Positions 26,535 to 36,296 of a stretch of 64,000 bases of DNA are shown piece by piece (positions within the stretch are counted from its first letter, which is position 1; each line of letters opens with the position of its first letter). The position numbers and the translations under genes are program-made. The notes beneath the pieces were generated by a model. The model searched no databases, was not told the origin of the DNA, and saw only the letters and a program-made list of their open reading frames with translations. Location of the stretch: the NCBI GenBank assembly GCA_963667515.2, contig CAXXXY010000011.1:310001-374000 (forward strand), given 5' to 3'. The DNA is from VYDC01 sp963667515. Its GTDB lineage: Bacteria; Chloroflexota; Dehalococcoidia; UBA2979.

Positions 26535-27171
26535 GACCGGTCGTGATTGCGCATCGGCAATGGTCGGTCACGCCGTGCACAAGGGCCGCTATCACTACTA
26601 TCGCTGCGGTAACGCTGGGGGGCGGCAGGCTCAGCCGCGCCATCCTATTAGCTCTCTCGCTACTCGGCGCGTGGAGTCCCTGGTTCGCGACGCGCTCACT
26701 GACCTCTTGGCCAATCCCGAACGAATCATGGCGGAGGCACGCCGAGCTTCATCGGAGTCATCCACACAGAAACGCAAGGACTCTGTGACGTCCGCGCTAG
26801 CTGATCTCGAGCTCCAGCAGCGTCGGCTCATCGAGCTCTACACCGAAGGTCAGCTGCCGAAGCACTTACTTGAAGCGAAGCGGAGCGCCCTCGCCGATCG
26901 CCGACGCGACCTTGAGAAACAACTAAGCGAGCTCGGTCAGACGGAACCGAACCTGGACATCACCGCGCTCGAAACGAGCATGCCTACCGCCGTGCAGACC
27001 GTTATGCGCTGGATAGAGGCGGCTGACGGCGATGACTTCGACCTACTACTTGAGGCAGTCGACGTGGAGGTACATGCCTCGGCTGACGCGATGGAGATCC
27101 TCGGCTCGGTGCCGGTGATCGAGCGGCCAGATCAGCGAGATTTCAATCCCATTGAACAAACATCGGCATGA
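26535..27171 (+). pseudogene. Large serine recombinase, C-terminal fragment
   Basis: About 210 residues survive. They start in the zinc ribbon (MVGHAVHKGRYHYYRCGNAG), continue with RRVESLVRDALTDLLANPERI, a long coiled coil (VTSALADLELQQRRLIELYTEGQL, LEKQLSELG) and end LLLEAVDVEVH...DFNPIEQTSA. This is the C-terminal DNA-binding half of large serine integrases. The catalytic N-terminal domain with the active-site Ser is lost at IS-A copy 3. The last codons lie in the att core and the TGA (27169-27171) is completed by dnaN-side sequence. In the excised circle the frame would run 19 codons further to TAG at 23206-23208. Confidence 0.85.
27143..27171. other. attR: replacement dnaN 3' end supplied by the element
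   Basis: The reverse strand reads ATG CCG ATG TTT GTT CAA TGG GAT TGA and provides the present end of dnaN; the forward strand encodes the end of the recombinase. The 11-base core at 27159-27169 is identical to that at 23139-23149. Confidence 0.82.
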
Positions 27172-28282
27172 CGACGTGGACGAAGGAGTCGTCGCCGACG
27201 GGGCGGAAGACTCCGGGGCTGGAGGGTGACGAGGTCTCGATCGCGACGCGGTCCGTGCCGATGACGTCCAGCACGTCCGTCAGGTAGCGGCCGTTGAAGG
27301 CGATTTTCGCCTCCTCGCCGTCGACGAGGCCGTCGAGCTCTCCCTCGTTCGTGCCGATCTCCTCGGCGCGCGCGCTGATCAGCAGGCGCCCCGTCTCCCC
27401 GCGCTCGCCGGCCGTCGCGATGAGCCGCACGATGCCGGAGCCGTCGCGCGCGAAGATCGATGCGATCCGCGTCTCGCGCTTGAACTCGTCCACCTGGACC
27501 TCGGTGCGCGTGCTGTGGCTCGGCGGGATCAGCTGTTCGTAGTTCGGGAAGGTGCCCTGCACGAGCTGCGCGACGAGCGTCGCGTGCCCGAGGTCGAACT
27601 GCGCCTGCGTGCCCGCCGCGTTGAAGGTGACGGAGACCGGCTCATCGCCGGCCTCCGGGAGCAGCCGCAACAGCTCGCCGAGGGCTCGCGCCGGCACGAT
27701 GGCCGTGCGCTCCTCCGTCTCCTCGGGGAGCTCGAGTGTGTGGACCGAGAGCCGGAAGCCGTCCGCGGCGGCGAGCACCACCTGCTTGTCGTTCATCGCG
27801 AGCTGGACGCCCGTGAGCACGGGCCGCGAATCATCGGTGGCCGCGGCGAAGACGACCTGGCTCAGCGCGAGGCGCAGCCCCGCGGCGGGGATGCGCACCG
27901 GCGGCATGTCCGAGACGGGCGGGATCGGCGGGAACTCGTCGGGGTCCATGCCGCCGATGGAGGCCTCGTTGCGGGCGCACGAGAGGTGCACCTGCCGTGA
28001 GCGCTCCGCGAGCGTCATCTCGATCGGCGAGTGCGGCAGCGACGCGACGAAGTCCGAGAGCAGCCGCGAGGGCAGCGTGAACAAGCCCGGCTCCGCGATC
28101 TCGCCGGGGATGCGGTAGGTGATGGCGATGGTCTCGGTGTCGGTGGCGCTGAGGGTGATCGAGTCGCCCTCGGCTTCCAGCAGCACGTGGTTGGTAATCG
28201 ACAGCGTGGAGCGCGCGGGGATCGCGCGGGCCACGGCGGAGAGCCCGCGGTGGAGGTGCTCCTGCTGGCAGGTGAGCCGCAT
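27143..28282 (-). CDS. dnaN: DNA polymerase III beta subunit (sliding clamp)
   Basis: A 379-residue ring-clamp subunit that tethers DNA polymerase III to DNA. It begins MRLTCQQEHLHRGLSAVARAIP, has the three repeated clamp domains (DPDEFPPIPP, ATDDSRPVLTGVQL, FPNYEQLIPPSHSTRTEV, IAFNGRYLTDVLDV) and ends VHVVMPMFVQWD. The last five codons (FVQWD) come from the integrated element: the original terminus (FVQW-stop) remains at 23126. The gain of one Asp is next to the clamp's C-terminal residues, close to the partner-binding pocket. A good promoter lies upstream (28336-28365). Confidence 0.97.
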   Translation of the reverse strand: MRLTCQQEHLHRGLSAVARAIPARSTLSITNHVLLEAEGDSITLSATDTETIAITYRIPGEIAEPGLFTLPSRLLSDFVASLPHSPIEMTLAERSRQVHLSCARNEASIGGMDPDEFPPIPPVSDMPPVRIPAAGLRLALSQVVFAAATDDSRPVLTGVQLAMNDKQVVLAAADGFRLSVHTLELPEETEERTAIVPARALGELLRLLPEAGDEPVSVTFNAAGTQAQFDLGHATLVAQLVQGTFPNYEQLIPPSHSTRTEVQVDEFKRETRIASIFARDGSGIVRLIATAGERGETGRLLISARAEEIGTNEGELDGLVDGEEAKIAFNGRYLTDVLDVIGTDRVAIETSSPSSPGVFRPVGDDSFVHVVMPMFVQWD

Positions 28283-28335
28283 GACGGGCCCCGGGCTATT
28301 CGCTCAGGCGCGTGCGCGCTTGCACGAGCGGGCGA

Positions 28336-28365
28336 AGTATACGGGCGCCGCAAGCGGAACGGCAA
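28336..28365 (-). promoter_or_regulatory. Putative sigma70-type promoter of dnaN
   Basis: On the reverse strand TTGCCG, an 18-base spacer and TATACT. The -10 box lies 54 bases upstream of the dnaN ATG. By eye only. Confidence 0.45.
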
Positions 28366-28492
28366 CGCTGCGCAGGCATCCGTGCGCCCCTGCGAGCGGC
28401 TCCGTGGCGAGGCGCAGCCGTCCGTGGCCTCGCGGAGGCGCCACGGCACGAGCTCCCCGCAGCGGGGCGCGGCGACCCTCGCGCCGCGTCCG

Positions 28493-29829
<1,337 letters not shown>

Positions 29830-29833
<4 letters not shown>

Positions 29834-30603
29834 GCGATCCCCAGCGCCGCCGCCACCTCGAGCAGCGACGCCACCTCGAGGTCGGGGCGCGGGATGTCGT
29901 CGGGGTACTCCGTGCTCTCGGAGCGCCGGACCCACGCCGTGCGCAGCCCCGCATGCCGCGCGCCGTGGACGTCGGCCTGCGGCGAGTCGCCGACGTAGAG
30001 CACCTCGGCGGGCGCGCAGTGCAGGCGGTCGCAGAGCGCCTGGAAGACGGCGCGATTGGGCTTGTAGGCGCGCAGCGACTCGGACGACTGGATCACGGAG
30101 AAGCGCAGCCGCGCGCGCGAGATCGCGCTCTGCAGGAAGTCCTCGTCGGCGTTGGAGAGCAGGCCCACGAGCACCCCGCACGCCGCGATCGCCTCGATCG
30201 CGGCGTGCGCGTCGGGGTAGGCCTCGCTCTCGGAGAGCACGCCGCGCAGCCGGTTCGCGGCCGCGGTCGCGTCGCCGGCGAGCTCGTACTCCTCGAAGGT
30301 GTGGGCGAACTGGCGGCGCCAGATCTCCCACGTCGAGATCCAGTCGGGCACCGGGCCGGCGAGCATGTGCTCGCGGTCGGGCGTGCCGTCTTCGCGCTTG
30401 TGGTCGGCCCACGGGCTCACGTGCTGGAATGACTTCTTCAGGCTCTCGGCGAAGGCGTCGAGCTCCGCCTGCAGCCCTTGCTCGACGAGCAGGCCCGCCG
30501 CCATGAGCCGGTGCTCGTGGTCGGAGAAGCGGAAGAGCGTGCCGTAGGCGTCGAAGGCGACGGCACGGATCGCGCCCCCCTCGAAGGGGCGGGGGTCGCT
30601 CAC
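29830..30603 (-). CDS. HAD-superfamily hydrolase (haloacid dehalogenase-type)
   Basis: A 257-residue HAD protein. Motif I is AVAFDAYGTLF (nucleophile Asp), motif II VGLLSNADED, the conserved Lys lies in RAYKPNRAVFQ and motif IV is VLYVGDSPQADVHGARHAG. The Ala-Tyr-Gly after the nucleophile resembles type II haloacid dehalogenases and some phosphatases. It overlaps both hemB and hemL by 4 bases. A role in removing a phosphorylated or halogenated side product is possible but nothing ties it to heme except position. Confidence 0.88.
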
Positions 30604-31595
30604 CGCTCGCGCAGCCAGCGCGCCGCGTCCTTCGCGTGGTAGCTGATGATGGCGTCGGCGCCGGCGCGGCGCATCGCGGTCAGCGTCTCCAGCACCACGG
30701 CTCGCTCGTCCAGCCAGCCCGCCTGCGCGGCCGCCTTCACCATCGCGTACTCGCCCGAGACGTTGTAGACGGCGAGCGGCAGCGTCGTCGCCTCGCGCAC
30801 CGCGCGCACGATGTCGAGGTAGGCGAGCGCGGGCTTCACCATCACGATGTCGGCGTGCTCCTCGACGTCGGCGGCGACCTCGCGCAGCGCCTCGCGGGCG
30901 TTCGCCGGGTCCATCTGGTAGCTGCGGCGGTCGCCGAAGGCCGGGGTGGAGTCGGCGGCCTCGCGGAACGGGCCGTAGTAGGCGGAGGCGTACTTCGCGC
31001 TGTACGCCATCACGGGCAGCGCCTCGAAGGCCGCGTCGTCCAGCGCGCGGCGGATGGCGGCGATGCGGCCGTCCATCATGTCGGAGGGGGCGACGAGGTC
31101 GGCGCCGGCCTCGGCGACCGAGACGGCGGCGCGCGCCAGCAGCGCGAGCGAGGGGTCATTGTCCACCTCGCCCTCGGGGGTGAGCACGCCGCAGTGGCCG
31201 TGGTCAGTGTACTCGCAGAGGCAGATATCGCAGGCGACCGCCAGCTCCGGGTCGGCGGCCTTCAGCGCGCGCACCGCCTGCTGCACGATGCCGTGCTCCG
31301 CGTAGGCCTCGCTGCCCGCCGCGTCCTTCGACGCGGGGACGCCGAAGAGCATGACCGCGCGCACGCCGAGCGCCGCCAGCTCCTCTGCCTCGCGCGCGAG
31401 CTGGTCGATCGAGAGGCGGTGCTGCCCCGGCATCGAGGCGATCGGCTGCCGCACGTCGGCGCCGTGCGTGACGAAGAGCGGGTAGACGAAAGAGGCGGGG
31501 TCGAGCCGCGTCTCGCGCACCAGGCCGCGCAGTGCCTCCGTGCGTCGGGTGCGGCGCGTGCGCGTGAAGCGCAGCTCGCGGCTGGTCGCGATCAT
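30600..31595 (-). CDS. hemB: Porphobilinogen synthase (5-aminolevulinate dehydratase)
   Basis: A 331-residue enzyme that condenses two 5-aminolevulinates to porphobilinogen. The cysteine-rich zinc site is present (DICLCEYTDHGHCG), so this is the zinc-type enzyme. Both active-site lysines are visible, in MAYSAKYASAYYGPFR and IVMVKPALAYLD. Length is normal. It overlaps the cobA-hemD fusion upstream and the HAD gene downstream by 4 bases each. Confidence 0.97.
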   Translation of the reverse strand: MIATSRELRFTRTRRTRRTEALRGLVRETRLDPASFVYPLFVTHGADVRQPIASMPGQHRLSIDQLAREAEELAALGVRAVMLFGVPASKDAAGSEAYAEHGIVQQAVRALKAADPELAVACDICLCEYTDHGHCGVLTPEGEVDNDPSLALLARAAVSVAEAGADLVAPSDMMDGRIAAIRRALDDAAFEALPVMAYSAKYASAYYGPFREAADSTPAFGDRRSYQMDPANAREALREVAADVEEHADIVMVKPALAYLDIVRAVREATTLPLAVYNVSGEYAMVKAAAQAGWLDERAVVLETLTAMRRAGADAIISYHAKDAARWLRER

Positions 31596-33283
31596 GGCCC
31601 GACCTCCACGCGGGGGACCTCCCTCGCCTCGTCGCGCTCCTCGGCGGCGGCGCCGCTCGGTGGCGCGGGCGCGGCGCCCTCGACGGCTGCGCGCTCGCTC
31701 GAGTGCGCCTCGGAGTGCCCCCCGGAGTGTAGGTAGGCGCGCAGGGCGGCGACCAGCCCCGGCACGGTGTGCTCCTCCGCGACGACGTGCGGCGCCAGGC
31801 CGAGCTCGCGCGCGGTCTCGGCGGTGCGCGGGCCGATGCAGGCGACCACGGCGCCCGCGAGCGACGCGAGGTCGCCGCCCAGCAGCGCCACGAGGTTGCG
31901 CGCCGTGGACGACGAGGTGAGCGTCACCACCTCGATGGCGCCCGCGCGCAGCAGCGCGAGCGCCTCGGGCGGCGCCTCCGCGGGGGGCGCGGCGAAGTAG
32001 AGCGTGAGCTCATCGAGGCGGGCGCCGGCCGCGCGCAGCGCCGCGGGGAGCGCGGGGTGCGCCCCCTCGGCGCGCGGCAACAGCACGCGCGCGCCCGCAA
32101 GCGACGGCCCGGCCTCGCGCGCGATGGCGCTGGCGGCGGCGGCCCCCTCCGCCTCGGCGGGCACGAGATCGGCGCGCAGCCCGCGAGCGGCGAGCGCCTC
32201 GGCGGTGGCGGGGCCGATCGCGCAGATGCGGGCGCCCGCAAGCGCGCGGGCGTCGGCGCCGCGCCCCAGCAGCAGCGCCAGCAAGGCGTCGACGGCGTTC
32301 GCCGAGGTCAGCACGCACCAGCGGTAGGCGCCCTCGCGCAGCGCGGCGAGTGCGGCGTCGGCGGCCGCCGGGTCGACGCGGCGCTGAAGCTCGATGGCGG
32401 GCAGCAGCACGGGGATCGCGCCCTCGGCGCGCAGCGCCTCGGCGAGCGCCCCGCCCTGGCGCCGCGTGCGCGCCACCAGCACGCGCCGCCCCGCGAGCGG
32501 GCCGCGCGTCGCGGTCGCGAGCCGCTCACGCAGCCGCACCACCTCCCCGACCACGAGCACCGCGGGTGGCCGGACGACGGCGCGCTCGGCAGCCTCGGCG
32601 ATCGCCGAGAGCGGCGCCTCGACGACCCGTTGCGCCGCCGTCGTCGCCTCCTGCACGAGCGCCGCCGGCGTTCGCGGGTCGCGCCCGCCCGCGACGAGCG
32701 TCGCCGCGATCTCCGCGAGGCGGCCGACGCCCATCAGCACCACCAGCGTGTCGGCGCCGCGCGCGAGGCGCGCCCAGTCGACGCCGCTCCCTGGCGACGC
32801 CGGGTCCTCGTGGCCCGCGACGACGGCGAACGAGGCGGCGACCCCGCGCTGCGTGACCGGGATGCCGGCGGCGGCCAGCCCGGCGATCGCCGAGGTCACG
32901 CCGGGCACCACCGTCCACGGCACACCCGCCTCGGCGAGCGCCGCCGCCTCCTCGCCGCCGCGCCCGAAGACGTACGGGTCGCCGCCCTTGAGGCGAACCA
33001 CGCGCCGGCCGGCGCGCGCGTGCTCGATCAGCGCGGCGTGGATCTGCTCCTGCGTCAGCGCCTGTCGGCCCGGCGCCTTGCCGCAGTCGACGAGCAGTGC
33101 GTGCGGCGCCTCGTCGAGCAGCTCCGCGGGCGCGAGCCGGTCGTAGAGCACGACCTCGGCGCGGCGCAGCGCGGCGAGCCCCGCCGCGGTGACGAGCCCC
33201 GGATCGCCGGGCCCCGCCCCGACGAGCCAGACGTGCCCGACGCTCAGCGCGGCCGCCTCGCTCGCGCCTCGCTCGCCGCTCAC
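31592..33283 (-). CDS. cobA/hemD: Fused uroporphyrinogen-III C-methyltransferase and uroporphyrinogen-III synthase
   Basis: A 563-residue bifunctional protein. The N-terminal half (about 20-260) is a SAM-dependent SUMT: VWLVGAGPGDPGLVTAAG, RLKGGDPYVFGRGGEE, VPGVTSAIAGLAAAGIPVTQRG. The C-terminal half (about 270-510) is HemD-like: LAGRRVLVARTRRQGGALAEALRAEGA, WCVLTSANAVDALL, ICAIGPATAEALAARG, VVTLTSSSTARNLVALLG. It links heme to siroheme/cobalamin branches: it makes uroporphyrinogen III and methylates it to precorrin-2, the substrate of the dehydrogenase encoded upstream. The last about 40 residues are a charged disordered tail. Confidence 0.95.
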   Translation of the reverse strand: MSGERGASEAAALSVGHVWLVGAGPGDPGLVTAAGLAALRRAEVVLYDRLAPAELLDEAPHALLVDCGKAPGRQALTQEQIHAALIEHARAGRRVVRLKGGDPYVFGRGGEEAAALAEAGVPWTVVPGVTSAIAGLAAAGIPVTQRGVAASFAVVAGHEDPASPGSGVDWARLARGADTLVVLMGVGRLAEIAATLVAGGRDPRTPAALVQEATTAAQRVVEAPLSAIAEAAERAVVRPPAVLVVGEVVRLRERLATATRGPLAGRRVLVARTRRQGGALAEALRAEGAIPVLLPAIELQRRVDPAAADAALAALREGAYRWCVLTSANAVDALLALLLGRGADARALAGARICAIGPATAEALAARGLRADLVPAEAEGAAAASAIAREAGPSLAGARVLLPRAEGAHPALPAALRAAGARLDELTLYFAAPPAEAPPEALALLRAGAIEVVTLTSSSTARNLVALLGGDLASLAGAVVACIGPRTAETARELGLAPHVVAEEHTVPGLVAALRAYLHSGGHSEAHSSERAAVEGAAPAPPSGAAAEERDEAREVPRVEVGP

Positions 33284-34266
33284 GGCCGGCCTCCAGCGAC
33301 GCCGAGCGCGGCGGCGGCGGCCGGGTCCCGCTCGGCGAGCGCGTCGCGCAGCCTCTCGCCGAGGCCGCGGCCGAGCCGCGCCGCCTGCGCGACCGGGCCG
33401 GCGGCGTCGCCGAAGAGCGGCAGCCCGTCGCCCGGACCCGCGAGCATCCCGCGCAGCGCCAGCAGATCGCCGTCGACGACGGCGTGCGCGCCGACGGGCA
33501 GCGCGCAGCCGCTGCCGAGCGCCACGAGCACGCCGCGCTCCGCCTCCACGGCGGCGCGGGTGGGCGCGTGGTCGGCGGCGGCGAGCAGGGCCAGCGCGCG
33601 CTCGTCGTCCGCGCGGCACTCGATGGCGATCGCGCCCTGGCCGGGCGCCGGCAGGAACTCGCCGGCGTCGAAGATCTGCGTCGCGGCGTCGGCGCGGCCC
33701 AGCCGCACGAGGCCGGCGAGCGCGAGCAGCAACGCGGCGTAGCGCCCCTCCTCGACGAGGCGCAGCCGCGTGTCGACGTTGCCCCGCACCTCGACGGGCT
33801 GCAGGTCGGGGCGCAGCGCCCGCAGCAGCGCGGCGCGGCGCCCGGAGCTCGTGCCGACGCGCGCGCCCGCGGGCAGCTCCGCGAGCCGGCGGCCGCCCGA
33901 GGCGACGAGCGCGTCGCGGGCGTCGCCGCGCCGCAGCACCGCCCCGATCACGAGGCCCTCGGCGGGGTCGGTCGGGACGTCCTTCAGCGAGTGCACCGCG
34001 AGCTCGGCGCGGCCGTCGAGGACGGCTTCCTGCACCGCCTTCACGAACACGCCGCGCCCGCCGAGCACGGTGAGCGGCGTCTCGCGGTCGCGGTCGCCCT
34101 CGGTCTCGATCGTGACGACCTCGGTGGCGGCGGCGTCGGCCAGCGCTCCTGCGGCGAGCGCCGCCTGCGCCAGCGCCAGCCGCGAGCCGCGCGAGGCCAT
34201 GCGCAGCGTCGCCGTGCCCGTGCGGCTGGCGGCTGGCTCGCCGCGGGCCGGCGTCGCCGGCGGCAC
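33280..34266 (-). CDS. hemC: Hydroxymethylbilane synthase (porphobilinogen deaminase)
   Basis: A 328-residue enzyme that polymerises four porphobilinogens into hydroxymethylbilane. Seen: RMASRGSRLALAQAALA, GRGVFVKAVQEAVLDGRAELAVHSLKDVPTD, VEVRGNVDTRL and APGQGAIAIECR. The cofactor-binding Cys is in LGSGCALPVGAHA. GTG 34266 follows the hemA stop closely; an N-terminal extension of about 20 residues precedes the usual start of the fold. Confidence 0.96.
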   Translation of the reverse strand: MPPATPARGEPAASRTGTATLRMASRGSRLALAQAALAAGALADAAATEVVTIETEGDRDRETPLTVLGGRGVFVKAVQEAVLDGRAELAVHSLKDVPTDPAEGLVIGAVLRRGDARDALVASGGRRLAELPAGARVGTSSGRRAALLRALRPDLQPVEVRGNVDTRLRLVEEGRYAALLLALAGLVRLGRADAATQIFDAGEFLPAPGQGAIAIECRADDERALALLAAADHAPTRAAVEAERGVLVALGSGCALPVGAHAVVDGDLLALRGMLAGPGDGLPLFGDAAGPVAQAARLGRGLGERLRDALAERDPAAAAALGVAGGRP

Positions 34267-34268
34267 GC

Positions 34269-35528
34269 TCAGCCCTCCTCGCGCGGGCCGGCCGGCTCGT
34301 CGAGGCGGAAGAGAGCGCGCAGCGACTGCACGTAGACGTCGCGGTCGCCGCGCTCGCGGAGGGTGGCGATCGGGTCGTGCAGCAGCCGCGCGGTGAGCGC
34401 GCGGGCCATGGCGTCCAGCTGCTCGCGCTGCTCGGGGGAGGCGGCCATGCGGCGCGCGGTGCGCTCCACCTCGCGGCGCCGCATGCGCTCCGCGCGGTCG
34501 GTGAGCGCCGCGATCGTCGGCGCGACCTGGAGCTGCTCCCACCACTCGACGAAGCGCGCGGCCTCGGCGTCGACGATGACGCGCACCGCCGCCACCTCCG
34601 CCTCGCGCGCGCCGCGGTTGCGCGCCGCGATGCCCTGCAGGTCGTCGAGGTCGAGGTAGCGCACGCCGGGGAGCGTGCGAACGGCGGGGTCGACGTTGCG
34701 CGGCATCGCGACATCGAGGATCACGAGCGGCTCGCCCTCGCGGCGCGCGATCGCGGCCTCCACCTGCTCGCGGGTGAGCAGCGCGCTCGCGGCGCCCGAG
34801 GCGGCGATCACCACGTCGACGCGCGCCAGCGTCTGCGGCAGCGCCGCGAAGTCGACGGCCTCGCCGCCGAGCTCGGCAGCCAGCGCCTCGGCGCGCTCGT
34901 GCGTGCGGTTGGTCACGAGCAGCGCGCCCACCCCGCGCTCGGCGAGCGACTCCGCGGCCAGCCGCCCCGCCTCTCCCGCGCCGATCACGAGCACGCAGGC
35001 GCGCCCCAGCTCCGGGAGCATCGCGCGCGCCTGCTGCGCGGCGATCGTGGAGACGGAGAGCGCGCGAGCGCCGACGCCCGTCTCGCTGCGCGCGCGCCGG
35101 CCGGTGCGGATCGCGGTGTGGAAGAGCCGCGAGAGCAACGCGTCGTCGCTGCCGGCGGACACCGCCGCCGAGAACGAGGTGCGCACCTGCCCCAGCACCT
35201 CCGACTCGCCGACGACCATCGACTCGATGCCGGAGGCGACGGCGTAGAGGTGGCGCACGGCCTCGATGTCGCGGCGCGTGGCGGCGTGCCGCTCGAGCAG
35301 CCCCGCCTCGACGCCGCTGCGCTCCGCGAGGAAGCGCAGCAGCGCCCGCTCGTCGCGCTCGCCCGAGGCGTAGATCTCGGTGCGGTTGCAGGTGGAGAGG
35401 ACGGCGCCGGGCCCGACGCGCTCGCGCAGTGCGGCGAGCGCCGCGGGAAGCTGCTCGGTCGCGATCGCGACGCGCTCGCGCAGGGCGAGCGGCGCTGTGC
35501 GGTGGCTGAGCCCGACGAGCGTGAGCAT
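34269..35528 (-). CDS. hemA: Glutamyl-tRNA reductase
   Basis: A 419-residue enzyme for the first C5-pathway step, reducing glutamyl-tRNA to glutamate-1-semialdehyde. It begins MLTLVGLSHRTAPLALRERVA; the catalytic Cys is in VLSTCNRTEIYA; then GIESMVVGESEVLGQVR and a Rossmann domain VLVIGAGEAGRLAAESLAERG. The C-terminal dimerisation helix ends LRALFRLDEPAG. Length matches the family. Six bases separate it from the precorrin-2 dehydrogenase stop. Confidence 0.97.
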   Translation of the reverse strand: MLTLVGLSHRTAPLALRERVAIATEQLPAALAALRERVGPGAVLSTCNRTEIYASGERDERALLRFLAERSGVEAGLLERHAATRRDIEAVRHLYAVASGIESMVVGESEVLGQVRTSFSAAVSAGSDDALLSRLFHTAIRTGRRARSETGVGARALSVSTIAAQQARAMLPELGRACVLVIGAGEAGRLAAESLAERGVGALLVTNRTHERAEALAAELGGEAVDFAALPQTLARVDVVIAASGAASALLTREQVEAAIARREGEPLVILDVAMPRNVDPAVRTLPGVRYLDLDDLQGIAARNRGAREAEVAAVRVIVDAEAARFVEWWEQLQVAPTIAALTDRAERMRRREVERTARRMAASPEQREQLDAMARALTARLLHDPIATLRERGDRDVYVQSLRALFRLDEPAGPREEG

Positions 35529-35534
35529 GCGCGC

Positions 35535-36296
35535 CTACCCGCCGGCCGCCGGCGCGGCCCACCACTCGGGGCGCAGCAGCGGCTCGCCGAGGCCGAGCGC
35601 GGCGGCGAGCCGCTCGCGCGCCTGCTCGTGGCTGCCGGCGCGCAGCAGCGCCAGCAGCTCGTCGTCGATCGCCTGCTGCCAGCGGTCGGGCGGCACCCTG
35701 TTGGGGCACTCGGCGCAGCAGAGCGGCGGCGGAGTGCGGGTGCGCGTGCACGAGGCGGCGCAGGCTCGGTCGCGCTCGCGTGCCAGCAGGCGCACCTCGG
35801 CGAGCACGTCGCCCAGCGCCACCACCTCGCCCGTGAGGAACTCGTCGAGGCGCTCGCGCAGCCAGCGGGCCAGCGCGGGGCTCGCGCCGCCGGTGGAGGC
35901 GGCGATCGCGATGCGGCCGCGGCGCGCGAGGCTGGGCAGGATGAAGTCGCAGTTCGCGGCGTCGTCGGCGGCGTTCACCCAGATCCCGCTGGCGCGCGCC
36001 TCCTCGGCGACGGCGCGGTTCAGCTCGCCGTCGTCGGTAGCGATCATGACGAGCTCGAAGCCGGCGGTGTCGCCCGCCTCGAAGGCACGCGCGGTCCAGC
36101 CGGTGCGCCCCTCCTCGACGTAGCGGCGCACCGGCTCCGCGAGCTCGGGCGCGACGATCGTCACCTCGGCGCCCGCATCGACGAGCTTGTGGATCTTCTC
36201 GTCGGCGACGCGCCCGCCGCCGACCAGCAGCACGCGCCGGCCGTGCATGTCCACGAAGATCGGGTAGTAGGGCATCGGCCCGCGGGACTCGCTCAC
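35535..36296 (-). CDS. Precorrin-2 dehydrogenase (Met8/CysG-N type)
   Basis: A 253-residue NAD-dependent dehydrogenase for precorrin-2 to sirohydrochlorin. Features: YYPIFVDMHGRRVLLVGGGRVADEKIHKL with the dinucleotide-binding glycines, IWVNAADDAANCDFILPSLARRG, and ASTGGASPALARWLRERLDE. The C-terminal 90 residues carry a cysteine-rich stretch (ACAASC, LCCAECPN) not usual in the family; it could bind metal or be a local insertion. GTG 36296 overlaps the regulator stop (GTGA). Confidence 0.92.
   Translation of the reverse strand: MSESRGPMPYYPIFVDMHGRRVLLVGGGRVADEKIHKLVDAGAEVTIVAPELAEPVRRYVEEGRTGWTARAFEAGDTAGFELVMIATDDGELNRAVAEEARASGIWVNAADDAANCDFILPSLARRGRIAIAASTGGASPALARWLRERLDEFLTGEVVALGDVLAEVRLLARERDRACAASCTRTRTPPPLCCAECPNRVPPDRWQQAIDDELLALLRAGSHEQARERLAAALGLGEPLLRPEWWAAPAAGG

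Larger units (their letters stand above)
23139..27169. mobile_element. Integrative element remnant inserted at the 3' end of dnaN
   Basis: The boundaries are the 11-base direct repeat AACATCGGCAT (23139-23149 and 27159-27169), each lying in a copy of the last codons of dnaN. Inside are a tRNA-Leu 3' fragment, a helicase C-terminal fragment, IS-A copy 3 and the C-terminal part of a large serine recombinase next to the right boundary. Base composition is lower in G+C than the flanks. Both host-like genes are truncated at the IS, so much of the element's interior has been deleted. Confidence 0.82.
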
